Below, piece after piece: positions 22,137-32,564 of a stretch of DNA of 64,000 nt. The notes under the pieces were generated by a model. That model was not told the DNA's origin and searched no databases. It was given only the letters and a program-made list of their open reading frames with translations. This stretch comes from Globisporangium splendens (lineage: Eukaryota; Oomycota; Peronosporomycetes; Pythiales; Pythiaceae): contig VFIW01000149.1 in NCBI GenBank assembly GCA_006386115.1, positions 1 through 64,000 of the forward strand. The letters run 5' to 3'. Numbering within the stretch: the stretch's first letter is position 1; every line of letters begins with the position of its first letter. Made by a program: the position numbers and the translations under genes.

Positions 22137-23356
22137 TTACAAATCCACTTTACGACTAGTTCGCTGTAGTAAGCAGTTCACTGTCACATCGCCGCTTTCG
22201 GCTTCATATTCCGCTTCAGAGAGCAACTCGTACAAAATGCGATCTACTGCTCCATTTTTGCCCAAGTTGCTGTAGACAAAAACTAGTTTATCAACCCGGG
22301 CGGGTGTGAGGCGGTTGCGGTTTTTGGAGTGAATAAATCCATGAATACTCCAGCTTCTTTCGCTGGCTGCAGACGAAGTCGGGATAGATAGAATGCGCGT
22401 TGCAAACTCCTCGACACCATTGAACCAATCAGCCAAGAACCATCAGTCAAGTGGGCTGAACTGAGCTTGCTTCAATTTCTCGTCAGCACTCCAGCAGCGC
22501 TTTGCTAAACCAAATGCCACAAGGTGATAATGGAAATCCCTTCCAGTAATGTTGGACAAGAGTCCAAATCGATCGGCCAACATAACAGCACAGTTGATGG
22601 TGCCAACGATGTCGTCATCAACAAAACCACTGAGAGACTTGGTTTGGTCCAGGAAGAAGGTATCGCCAATGTATCATTGTACAAAACTGCCGTCGACCCC
22701 CCCACCAATTCAAGAATCATTCGCTGGAGATTTAAACCAACTTGGGGACCTGATCGTGCGTAGGCTGGATGCAAAAGCAGCCACTCAAACTGATGGTATA
22801 CCATTGAGACACAGCAATCATCTCGTTCAAAAGCTGCGAGACAGGTATTGATCGGGTGCATGAGCTTCAAAGCGATTTCAGCTCTTACCTAAAACGACTC
22901 ATATAGCAGCAACTCTTTGACCTGTTCGACTTTGCTGCTACTTTGCTGGTATCGATCTAGCAGTTCGTTATCTGAAAGAACTGCAGCAATGGCGTCTTTG
23001 TTTGCAACGAGACTTTTGATTCACTTTTCGCTTGAATACCATCTCGTAGGAACTGGCAGTGATAGTCGGCGGCGAGATCCTCCTTTTCTTTTCATCTGTT
23101 TCTGGAGTTGCTTGAAGCGATTCCACATCGCGTGGTGGTCCTTCACAAAGCGAGATACCATTTCCGCTTGTTTTAGGATGGCTGAAAAGTCTTCGAGTTC
23201 GAGCTCGTCCTTCATAAACAAATTCATGCCATGTGCCGCGCACGCGTTGCAGACTATTCCTTGGCGCTCATGCTGAAGAATCTTCCATGCGCCCTTCAAG
23301 TTGGCTGTGTTATCGGTCGCCACCGAAGTCACATCGCTTTTTCCCACCACTCTCAC
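22137..23356 (-). pseudogene. hAT-family transposase remnant
   Basis: Three minus-strand pieces in different frames give one order of motifs. At 23356-23021: VATDNTANLKGAWKIL, HGMNLFMKD and PTRWYSS, typical of DUF659-type hAT transposases. At 22870-22505: LKLMHPINTCLAAFERDD. At 22436-22137: the hAT C-terminal dimerisation motif SIPTSSAASERSWS...NRLTPARVDKLV. Frame changes between the pieces and loss of the N-terminal BED finger make it non-functional. The 5' end is cut near 23375 where gypsy gag sequence begins. Confidence 0.85.
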
Positions 23357-23374
23357 AATTCCATCGATGGCATT

Positions 23375-24115
23375 GCTGATACAATGGCTTCGTCCAGCGT
23401 CTTGGGATACTCGCGGAGCAGCTGGCTCCGAATCGGACCATCGTTCAGACCCGCCATGAACGTCACGACTTGCGTCGGAACGTCAATCGGCTCGTCAACG
23501 ATGCTCGACACCAAGTAGCGAGCACGTTGTGCATACGAGTGAAGGTCGAAACGGCCTTGACGAAGCTTGAGGAACTCGGCGCGCGCGGAACTCACTCTGT
23601 GGAGGTTCAAACGCCTTCTTGAGTTCGGTCTTGAAATGACCACAGCTGGGGAAGCAGTTTAGACCGGCTAAACGCTTGCCATACGCCCAGCTCTTCGCAC
23701 GACCCGCAAGGTTGGACATCGCGAACAACACTTGCTGCGAAGGGTCTCGCAGTTGTCTTGCAGTGATGGCTGCATCCAACTCGACGAACCATCGCGAGAG
23801 AGGTTCGTTCTCTCCGCCGCGATACGGAGAGACGTCAAGCTTCAATGGCACCGTCCTGAGTGAGGAAACAGGGGTTGCGACCTGCTTCCGGGAGGACATG
23901 ATCTCGTGGTGCATGAAGCTGACCACCGCGCTCTTCTGGTCCTCCGGAGACGCCGATCGAAGCAGACTGACCACAGCAGCCTCTCCGATGACATCTCGCA
24001 TGCGCTCAAGCGCCATCCACTCATGAGAAGACAAGTGATGGAAACCCTCAATAGTCAACTCGACAGTTTCCGGTACTGCTGGACCGAGTGGGGTTCCTGT
24101 AGCATCCATGTCCAC
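23375..24115 (-). pseudogene. gag: Gypsy element 3 Gag fragment, frameshifted
   Basis: From an ATG at 24115 the protein is a close relative of the Gag at 3701 (LSSHEWMALERMRDVIG, SPYRGGENEPLSRWFVELD, LAGRAKSWAYGKRLAG). At about 23590 the frame shifts: the next conserved block (AEFLKLRQGRFDLHSYAQRARYL) continues in another frame to about 23375. It then joins hAT sequence, so the zinc knuckle and all of pol are gone. Confidence 0.87.
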
Positions 24116-24235
24116 GACAAGGATGCTCGCAGGGTCTTCAGTCTTGGGCAGGAATGCGCGACGTGCTCAAAGCCGCGTCGTCAAACCTTTTCGCTTCACT
24201 GGGTCGTTGGAAGGACCGCTCGAAGTGCTACCAGG

Positions 24236-24885
24236 TGTAAGAGGGCGCTGTTCCAAACAGTCCCTCAAACACGGCACACACGCTTGTGCCAGAGGAAGCG
24301 ATCTCCCGACTTGGAGGGAGGAAGAAGACTTGAGTACTTGAGGGTAAAATTTGCAACTGAATTGAAATGGTTATGGTTCCTGTCGCTACTTGCAAATGAA
24401 CCCCAAGGGCTCCTAGAGGTTTTATAACTAAAACCTAAACATACACAATAAAACCTATGAATCTGATATATAAAACCTTGGGTACACTGAGGTTGAACCC
24501 ACGAGATCTTCGAGAAGCTTGAACTTGAAGTCCTGTGGAAAATTCCCTGCAAAGTGATTGGCTCAGCCACTCACTTCAGGTGGCAGAGACACGTTGGTCT
24601 CATCACCAGTGCAGTTTCCCAAGTAGGAACCATCACTCAGTACTTGATTAGTACATGGATGTCATCACTCTGTACTGATTAGTACATGTGAACAACATTC
24701 TGCACTGATCAGCACAGAGAGCGCTCGTGACGTCATGGGATGACGTCACATGTGCATGTGGGGACTGTCGTACTGTAATCCCTTTGTTATTTGTCTCTCC
24801 ACAATGCACACTGAAGGTGGTGTGTGGCACACTAGATCTGAGAACAGACCCACCTTCATGTAATGACTGTGTGTGGCCAATTACA
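24236..24885 (-). repeat. LTR subtype B (5' LTR of gypsy element 3)
   Basis: 650 bp from TGTAAGAGGGCGC to GGCCAATTACA. It adjoins the same putative primer-binding bases and a gag remnant on its left, as in element 1. Confidence 0.9.
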
Positions 24886-25007
24886 ATGATTCAATGGGGC
24901 TTCCCATTACATGGGTTCTTGGGTCTAGAGAATGTGGGTCATACCCACACGGGTTCTACCACTCTCTCCAAACCCACCCGTTAACCCATCAACACTCGAT
25001 GCAGCCA

Positions 25008-25290
25008 GTTGCATTTTTAGCCAATAAGAACATTCCATTAAAGTTTAATCTCATTGGATGATAGTCTGATTGGACACCCGATTATCTACCGATCGGAGAC
25101 GCCGCAGGAACAACCCATCAGATTTGCATGCCAAACCTTAAGATTTCAATTCACTTCTCAATTTGCATATTAACACGCAAAGCTCCCTCTCTTCTTTTTG
25201 GACAGAGCGTTGCCGCTGTGCCCTTCCTCTCACCTGCACTCCCTCAATGCACGTGCATGCCATGTATCGAATCCCGTCACGTACACTCCC
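25008..25290. repeat. Dispersed repeat R, copy 2
   Basis: Counterpart of 9750-10040, with the same block order (CATTGGATGATAGTC, GAC.CCGCAGGA, CGCAAAGCTCC, GCACGTG, AATCCCGT). It starts about 120 bp beyond a gypsy LTR. Confidence 0.6.
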
Positions 25291-25395
25291 TAGGCATCCC
25301 AATCAGACTCAACACCTTCCTTGATGTATTCCAGAATATTGGCAGTCTTTTAGAGAAACTGTTGAGATGCTCCTTCGTCCTTCGAAGAGTGAAGT

Positions 25396-25692
25396 CATTT
25401 CGAGTCGTGCACCTACCTGTCTAGGCTGGACACCTTGTTGTCTTCAATCCTGAGGCTTTCACTCTCCAGGATGAATCGAGGATTGTTTGTTTGCTAAGAT
25501 ATTGAAGTCGTGGAGTATATTATGAACGCACGCGCTAATGTTGCAGTCCCCAAGAGCCCCACAAGGCTTCGACGCCACGGATTCGAGGTCGCAGTGGCTG
25601 CTGCCAGTGACCGCGTCGAGGGCAACAACCTGTCCGTCGACCAAGTGCCGCAAAATGTGTGTTCTTACCTTCCTTCTAGCGCTGCTTGGAGA
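25396..25692 (+). pseudogene. Duplicated 5' end (promoter, exon 1, start of intron) of the EF-hand gene
   Basis: About 297 bp matching, in opposite orientation, the stretch 47617-47322 that holds the upstream region, first exon and intron start of the EF-hand gene. The copied exon (25522-25656) stays open and encodes nearly the same 45 residues (MNARANVAVPKSPTRLRRHG, ending VDQVPQN), followed by a GT donor and a conserved CTTCTAGCGCTGCT intron block. No EF-hand exon follows, so it is an orphan first exon. Confidence 0.85.
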
Positions 25693-25700
25693 GTGCAGAT

Positions 25701-26076
25701 GATGGTGGGATGCTTGATGGCCACCACACCAGGCTTGAAGATCATATCACAAGGACAACTGCTGTCCATCTCGACCACGGCCTTATCATATATGTGATTG
25801 GTTTAAGTTGTAGCAATGTTTTCAACATCATTTTCATATCGCGTCTTGTTCACCGTCCAGCGCTTCTGCCATTCAGCGCCTTGCAATGAACAAGGAAAAG
25901 ATGGTCATCGTGACTGCAACTTGATGAATGCGAACCTGTGAATCCCGATGACCTCACGTGCAGGAGGCTCAGGAGAGAATTTGTTACCCTCGTTGCCAAA
26001 AAAGCCTCAACTTTCTTTTCACGATCTACTGCGGGTTCGAGTATCAAAAAAACACAAGTTTGATTGCACTCGGCCT
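25701..26076. other. Intergenic spacer
   Basis: Between the orphan exon and the stop codon of the LRR-WW gene. Nothing recognised. Confidence 0.5.
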
Positions 26077-29065
26077 CTAAATCGGTGGTAATTTCAGCAT
26101 TGGAATGTTGCTCACTGATGGTCGTTGCTGCTTTTGTTGCTCGTCCTCCCAGTATTCCGGAGGGTACCAACTCGTCTCACCCGTGACTGTCTGCTCGTAG
26201 TAGATCGCATCTGTGTACATGTCGGTGCGCTGGACCCATTTTCGAGCCTCGAGTCGTGCCAATTGCTCCTCTAGCTCTCGATTTTGCTGCTCGAGGAGCT
26301 TCTTCCGCTCGCGTCGCTCCTGGAGCTTGCTCGTATTTTCCCGATCCCCGCGCATCAGATCTCGCCACGCCTCAAACACGGTGCGGTTGCCGAGTCCCAT
26401 CCATCGCTTGAGCACGGCACGCATTTGTAGAAACTCGAACGTCGCTTTCTGAGCCACGCGCTCGCACTTCTCAGCCACGTACGCATCACGAATGTGTGTC
26501 TGATAGAGAACCACGAGCCCCTCCTCATTGACCACTTTGTCTTCGCCGAGCTCTCGCTCGATTGTGCGTGTAGCTGCCTTGCGGTAATCCACAAATTTCA
26601 ACTCGGGCATGTCAATTTGGAAAAATTTGGTGCCAGAAGATGCTACACTTTCCGAAGCAGCAGTCGCAACCGAACTTGCGTTTTTCTCTGGCGTATCCTC
26701 TTCGCTTTCGCTGGCATCCTCGCTACTGTCGTCTTCTTCGTCTTCTTCTTCGTCAGTGTCGTCATTCTCGCCACTTGACTCCTCTTGTTCATCGTCGTCG
26801 TCATCATCGCTCCCAGCGTCCGAGTTCATTTCTTTGGCCCTGGACTTTTCAATCGCAGTCGTGGCTTTCAGCTCGGCTTCATCGAGCGCTTCCATTGCGA
26901 TCTCCAGCTCCAAGATTTTCTTATCTTCCGCTGGTTCCTCCGACAACTCGCTCTGCACTTTCTTGATCTTGCCATCGAGCTTTTCCACACGCTTCTCGGC
27001 TGCATCGCCGGTTTTCCCACCTTCCTTTGCGTCCACCTCAAACTTTGCCCGGTCGGTCTCGAGTTTTTCCAACTTGGCGCGCAATGCGGTCTCTCGCGCC
27101 TCCTTTGCCTTCCGGAACGCATCAATTTTGACCTGAAGTTTGCGTTTCTTCAGTGCAAATGCTTGTGTGGATTTACTCTGCTTTTTCTTTAGTTTCGCGA
27201 GCCGCTTGCGCTTCTGACAAAGCGTTTTCGCCAGATCGCGCGCCAATTTCTCGAAATGTTCCACACCAGACTCGGAGTTGATATACCCGATGCATTTTTT
27301 CTTCATCTTGAACACGAGACGGTCGATTTTCCTCTTGAGGTACGTTGACGCGAGCTGATCCTTGGCCTCTTCGTGGGTCATCATCTGCATTCGCACTAAA
27401 AGTGCTGCTCGTTGACAACGATACGGCACTTGGCCGGGAATGCACACTTTCCGCTTGCGCACACCGTGCTGATGCCACTCGAAGGCGTCGATGCATGCGC
27501 ATTTGCGGAACGCAGCACTGTCACGCGTGGACGCGACTCCGAAATCATCCTCGTATTTTTTCAGTGCGTCCTCGACTTCTTCGGCCGTGAACGTCGTGTC
27601 GAAGCCAAACGAAGGGTGGTCGGGGTCTGCCTGAGCCTTCTTGCGCTCGATTGCGGGCAGCAGCGTGTCGTAGAATTCCTCCCACATCACTGCAAAGAAC
27701 ATGAGTTTCTCATCGCCAGCGGGCACAACGCGCTCGCAATTTGGCTCGAAAAGGGACAGGATCGTGGCCACATCTGCATCATTGGCATTATTCCCCTCGG
27801 CGGCACAGGCGGTGACTCATTCTGCTGCTCAACAACAAACTGCATCGCAAAACGAAGAATCTCCTGGAGCCGCTCAATGATCTGACGCCGCGCGTTGCGA
27901 ATGAACTCGTCGAGGCTTTTCTCCATGAACGCCAAAGTCGCCGGAATGCCTTTGATCACGTGCTCGATGGGCGGCAGCTTGAGCGGATTATTCTCCACGC
28001 ACAACGTCTGGAGCTGCTTGAGCGAGCGAAACGAGAACGGCAGCTGGTTGATGCGATTCCAGTCTAGTCGAAGATCGCGCAGTGTCTGCAGGTTCCCAAT
28101 CGTGTGCGGCAGCTGCGTGATCTGGTTCTGTGACGCGTGTAGACTCGTCAATCGCGGCAATTGTGTCAGCTTTTCCGGAAACTCACGCAACTGGTTCCTA
28201 AACAAAACAAGGCAATATCAGCAAACAGTACGATATGCGTAGGCGAGAACAAGCCTGTGCATGTTGAGCGAAAGTGCTGTGAGGTTTTCCATGTCTCCGA
28301 TCGTCTCGGGGAGCTCTGTGAGCAAATTCGCGTTAAAATTCGCGATCCGTGTGCGTGATCTGCCGATGGAGAGCGGCAGTGTCGTCAACTTGTTGTTCTC
28401 CACCCACAGTCTGCCCAGGTGGACGAGGTCGCCAAACGAATCGGGCAGTTGGTCCAGGAGATTTGACGACAAATTGAGCGTCGTGAGGTTTGGTAGCGTC
28501 GTGATCGAGTCCGGAAGCCTCCGAATCTGATTTTTCGTCAGATCGATCTCCGCAAGCAATGTGAGCTCTCCAATCTAGGATGATTGACGTTCCACTAGAC
28601 GAAATAGGATTACCGCGGGTTGCTCAGGTTAAAAGAAAAACTGGTGCTTACATTTTCGGGCAGGATCTCTAGGTTGTTTGCGATCAGCGACAACACTGTG
28701 AGCGACGATAGCGATGGCGCGAGTTCACGAGGCAGCGTGACGAGGTTATGGCCCGTGATTCGCAGCGCTGCGAGGTCGTCGAGGTTCAACACGCGATCCC
28801 AACGAAAGAAGCCGAGATCTTGCTTCCACGCGATGTTGAGCTCGTGCGTTCGCGCGACTTCGCGGACGTACGGACTCCAGAGCCACTGGCGATACTGCTC
28901 GACCTCGAGGCGCTTGTCGTCTTCTGCTTTCAGCTGCTGCTTGGTGCGCACTTCGAACTGCTCTGTGAGCCACTCGTGCCGTTGCTGGCGGTTCCCAGCA
29001 AACAAAGTCGCTTTGCTGCTGTCGCCTCCTCCAAGGCGTCCGCGCAGAGCGTGGAGCGCTGACAT
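26077..29065 (-). CDS. Leucine-rich-repeat protein with coiled coil and C-terminal WW domain
   Basis: Exons as read: 29065-28652 (donor GTAAGC), 28574-28255, then 28197 down to 26077, with an unresolved frame change near 27790 that an 80- or 113-nt intron ending at 27774 would fix. Total is about 915-925 residues. The N-terminal third is a run of LRRs (LPREL, LTVLSLIANNLEILPEN, LPDSITTLPNLTTLNLSSN and so on). The middle is a charged coiled coil with a D/E-rich stretch near 26780. The C-terminus has one WW domain (WVQRTDMYTD...TGETSWYPPEYW). LRR-plus-WW proteins of this build occur among ciliary/axonemal proteins, and the next gene upstream is a dynein-regulatory-complex type, so a flagellar role is a reasonable inference but not shown. 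The second intron would be GC-AG. Confidence 0.7.
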
Positions 29066-29367
29066 CGCTGAGGTGTGGACATCCCCACACAATCGCCAGT
29101 CAGACCTCGATGGAAGATCGAAAAAGCAATGTCGCCAGCACAAAAGCATCGAAACGTGATTACTTGAAATCGGTTTTCCTTTTCATCATGGTAGCTAATT
29201 TTGCACTCAACTGTCAAGAAACTTGCAGCGTTTCAGAATCACAGAGAACTGAAAGTGGTGTGTTCGTTTGACAAGTTATATATGTTTGCTTTGCACACTG
29301 ACCTGGGCATGCGTTAAGTCGATCTTTTGAGATATATTGCAGCCGGCTTCTGCCTTTGGCGAAACGA

Positions 29368-32089
29368 CTACTTGTTGCCTTTCTTGGCGCCGCCCTTGTC
29401 CTTGCCTTTGTCGCCTTTCTTGTCGTCCGGATTGAGCGCGTCTTCGGCAGCCTTGCGAATCTTCTCGCGCGTCTCCTTGAGCCCTGTGATCACCGCTGTG
29501 AACGCCTTGAACCGTTCGTGGTCCTCTGCGAACGTCGCAGTCTGGCGTGATAGCGCGCCAATAAATCCCTCCTCTTTCAGTGGACGTTTCTCGAGACACT
29601 CAACGCGGCGAGGCGTCAGCGTGTGTTCCACAACCTTGACGATGCTCCCCGACGAGTACCCTTCGGAGATATGAGCGAGCGTGCTGATGTCAAGCTCGTC
29701 TCGGTGCAGCCACGCCTTAATCTGGAGCATTTTAGCATGCTGCTTCACGGTCGAATCGAGCGCATGCTTCCAGAGCAGCACGCGCGACGCGTAATCCGGG
29801 TACGGAACATGCAAAAACTTGAAGAAGAATGCACGGTAGTCCTTGACGTCGCCGGCACTCGGGTCTGAGGTCGTGCCAACGATTAAGACACGGTCGAGCG
29901 GGTCCATTGCGGCTTTCAGGTACGTGATCGAGTCCTTCTTGAACCGCGACGGTCCATCCGACGACGCTTTGCTCTTCTTGCCACCTCCGCCGGCAAACAC
30001 TTGCTCGCACTCGTCGATGTAGATCAGCACTGGCTGCAATGGCGCAACCTTGGCGAGCAGGAAAGACATGTGCACGAGCTTGGTTGGACCTGTTTTGCCC
30101 GTGAATTTGCCCACAAGATTATTCGGTGACAAGTTGAGCACCAACGCGCCGGTCTCGTTTGCAATCGCGCTCACGAGCATCGTCTTTCCCGATCCCTTGG
30201 GACCATAGAGCATGATCGAGCGTACGTGCGGGGTCTTGGACCGCACAACAGTCGATCCAAGCGGCAAGATCGCATACTCGGTCAGATTCTGGCGCAATTG
30301 CGCTGCTGACGGATCCTGCGGCACCCAATTGCCAAACCTGTCGCGGCGATCGGAGTTCTGGTACACGGTGCCGAGAAAATTGAAGCTCCCAATAAAATCA
30401 TGGATACGGAAATGCCGCGGCGTGTGCACAATCTTTTGCTCGACCAAGATGCTGAGAAATGAGTCTGGTGCACGACATCCTTGGCGAGTGCGACATCATA
30501 TTTCTGGTAGAAATTGTCGAGCTCGTCTTTTTCGAGCCACACTTTTTCATACTGGTTCACGGCCGTGGCCAGTTTGGTACACAGCTCGGATGGACCCGTG
30601 AGCGGTGGAGGCTTCTCGGGAGCCTCCTCTTCACCGTCGTCCTTGCCTCCCTTCGCCCCCTTCTTGTCGCCTTTGCCACCTTTCTTCTCCTCCTTTTTCC
30701 CTTTTTTGTCGCCTTTCTTCCCCTTGTTGTCTTTCTTGGCCGCCGCAGCCTCTTCGGCTTCTTTTGCTTGCGCCTTGGCCGCATCGTCGTCGCCACTCAG
30801 CATTGCATAATAGGCATCGAGGTTCTCGGGCAATTTACCGGTTGCCATGACATCAGTAATCCATTTGTGTCGATCTTCGAGCATTTTCTCCTTCATGAAC
30901 GGTCCTTCTTCGGTAGCGACAACACCATGGAGGTCCACGAGTGCTTTTTCGTACTCTTCTTTGTTCTCCGCCTGTTCAGTCTTGCGCTGCAATTTCGCGT
31001 CCGCAAGCTTCTTCTCGAGCGCTGACCGATCCGTGTTAGGCGACTTCATGCCAATGAAGATCAGCTCTTCGTCACGCTCCTTCGACGCCATCGCGCGCGA
31101 GTAGTACCCGCGAAACATACGTTGGATATTAGCCGCCGCGATATCCGGGTCCATCTCGGGTGCCTGAGCTGCTTCGTACAGTTTGCGCTGCTTTTCTTCT
31201 TCGCGAAGTTCCTTCACGAGCACACCTCGCTGTTTTCCCTGCCGTCCACGCTCGTTGCGCTGAATGATCGCGATGGCTTCGTCCATCGTCAGCGCACCCG
31301 TGATTGACAACTGCTCCTCGTGCGCATCCAAGTGAATCGTATCGACGCCGTGCTTCAGTTTCATGTATCCTTTCACGAGCTAGAAGCAGTTTACACATAT
31401 AAATGCAAATCATTTGGACATGTAGCCTACGATATTAATGTGCCATACAAACCTTACCCGCTCGCGTCGCAGTAACTCTTCAGCGTGGTCTTCGACAAAC
31501 GATTTCGGCACAGGAATCTCGAGCGTCTCGAGCGGGAGCTTCAAGTCGACGAGGATGTCGTCGAGGTTCACGTACTCCCAGGGGAAGCTGCGCTCCGGTT
31601 GCGTCTGCACGTCTGGATTCGGCGGGTTCCACTTGACGAGATCGTGCTTGAGCTCCACGACCCGCGTTGTGACCACCTCCATGACTTGCTTGACGTAAAT
31701 GCGCTTCTGGGGATGCACCATCTGATCGTAGCAGTCCGAGAGCCGCTGAAGGATCTGAATGTACTTGATGTAGAGACACGCATAGTGCTGGAACGCTTCA
31801 ACAATCGACGCTTGCGGCGGCTATAGCAGGAAGACTGGCATCGTCAGCCACGAAAAGAACATCAGAGGAAATACAGCACTTGCTTACAGCTTCAACGGTC
31901 GTTGCGTCCTGGCCGTCCGCAGAGAGCGTGTGATCTTCAATGTGGACCTGCTCATTGAGCTCGGCCATGGCCTCTTGCCATCGGCGGTCATACGTACTAC
32001 AAAGAAAGTGTCCTCATCTGCCGTCAGTCCACGTGCACCCATCCAACCATTACATCGTGCGGCAATGCAAAAGATCACCTGCTCGCCAT
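29368..32089 (-). CDS. IQ and AAA-domain protein, dynein regulatory complex DRC11/IQCA1-like
   Basis: Exons read: 32089-32079 (11 nt only), 31996-31888, 31820-31458 and 31379-29368, all with good GT..AG borders; about 831 residues if one base missing near 30470 is allowed for. Order of parts: N-terminal helical region (YDRRWQEAMAELNEQ), an IQ motif (IQRMFRGYYSRAMASK), a lysine-rich KKG linker, then an AAA ATPase with Walker A GPKGSGKT and Walker B VLIYIDE, and a lysine-rich tail. This is the layout and size of IQCA1/DRC11, which links dynein regulatory complex and doublet microtubules in motile cilia. The last exon changes frame between ALAKDVV and APDSFLSILVEQ: a 1-base deletion or an assembly error. 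A retrotransposon sits 72 bases before the ATG. Confidence 0.8.
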
Positions 32090-32165
32090 CGTACCACCCG
32101 CGTCCTTGTCTCGCAATTGTCTCCAAACTGAGTCTTCCAAAACACTGCGAGCTCGACGCAAAAGG

Positions 32166-32515
32166 TATGGCACGACCAGTGCTATAAAAGGCAAATTTAT
32201 CAATGGTGCTATTCGTGCAGGTCTTTCAACCTGTTACCCAAATGCTCTCCCTGATCTCAGTGGCAATGCTGGCCTGGAGCACCAAGCTCATGGGCCATCA
32301 GCAGCACTACACTAAGCCTTTGTATGACTAGCTGCAACATGCATTTACGCATACACACTCCAAGTATAAAAGCACAGTGACTCACTACCTGACGTGAGTC
32401 ATTTTGGAAGTCACTCGCTTGCTGATCGAGTGTGTGAGTGTCGTTCCTGGAGTGACGGTCTTCAATCTCCACTTCAAGTGCTCCGAAGTCTCTCACTCGG
32501 CAACAAACCACCACA
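32166..32515 (-). repeat. 3' LTR of the complete chromovirus
   Basis: 350 bp, plus strand TATGGCACGACC to AACCACCACA. Identical to 37099-37448. Contains two TATAAAAG motifs (32183, 32365) on the plus strand, antisense to the element. Confidence 0.95.
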
Positions 32516-32564
32516 TTGCCCCCGAGAGTTGAATGGAGACGGAGGTGTGGTACATCCTGGGGTA

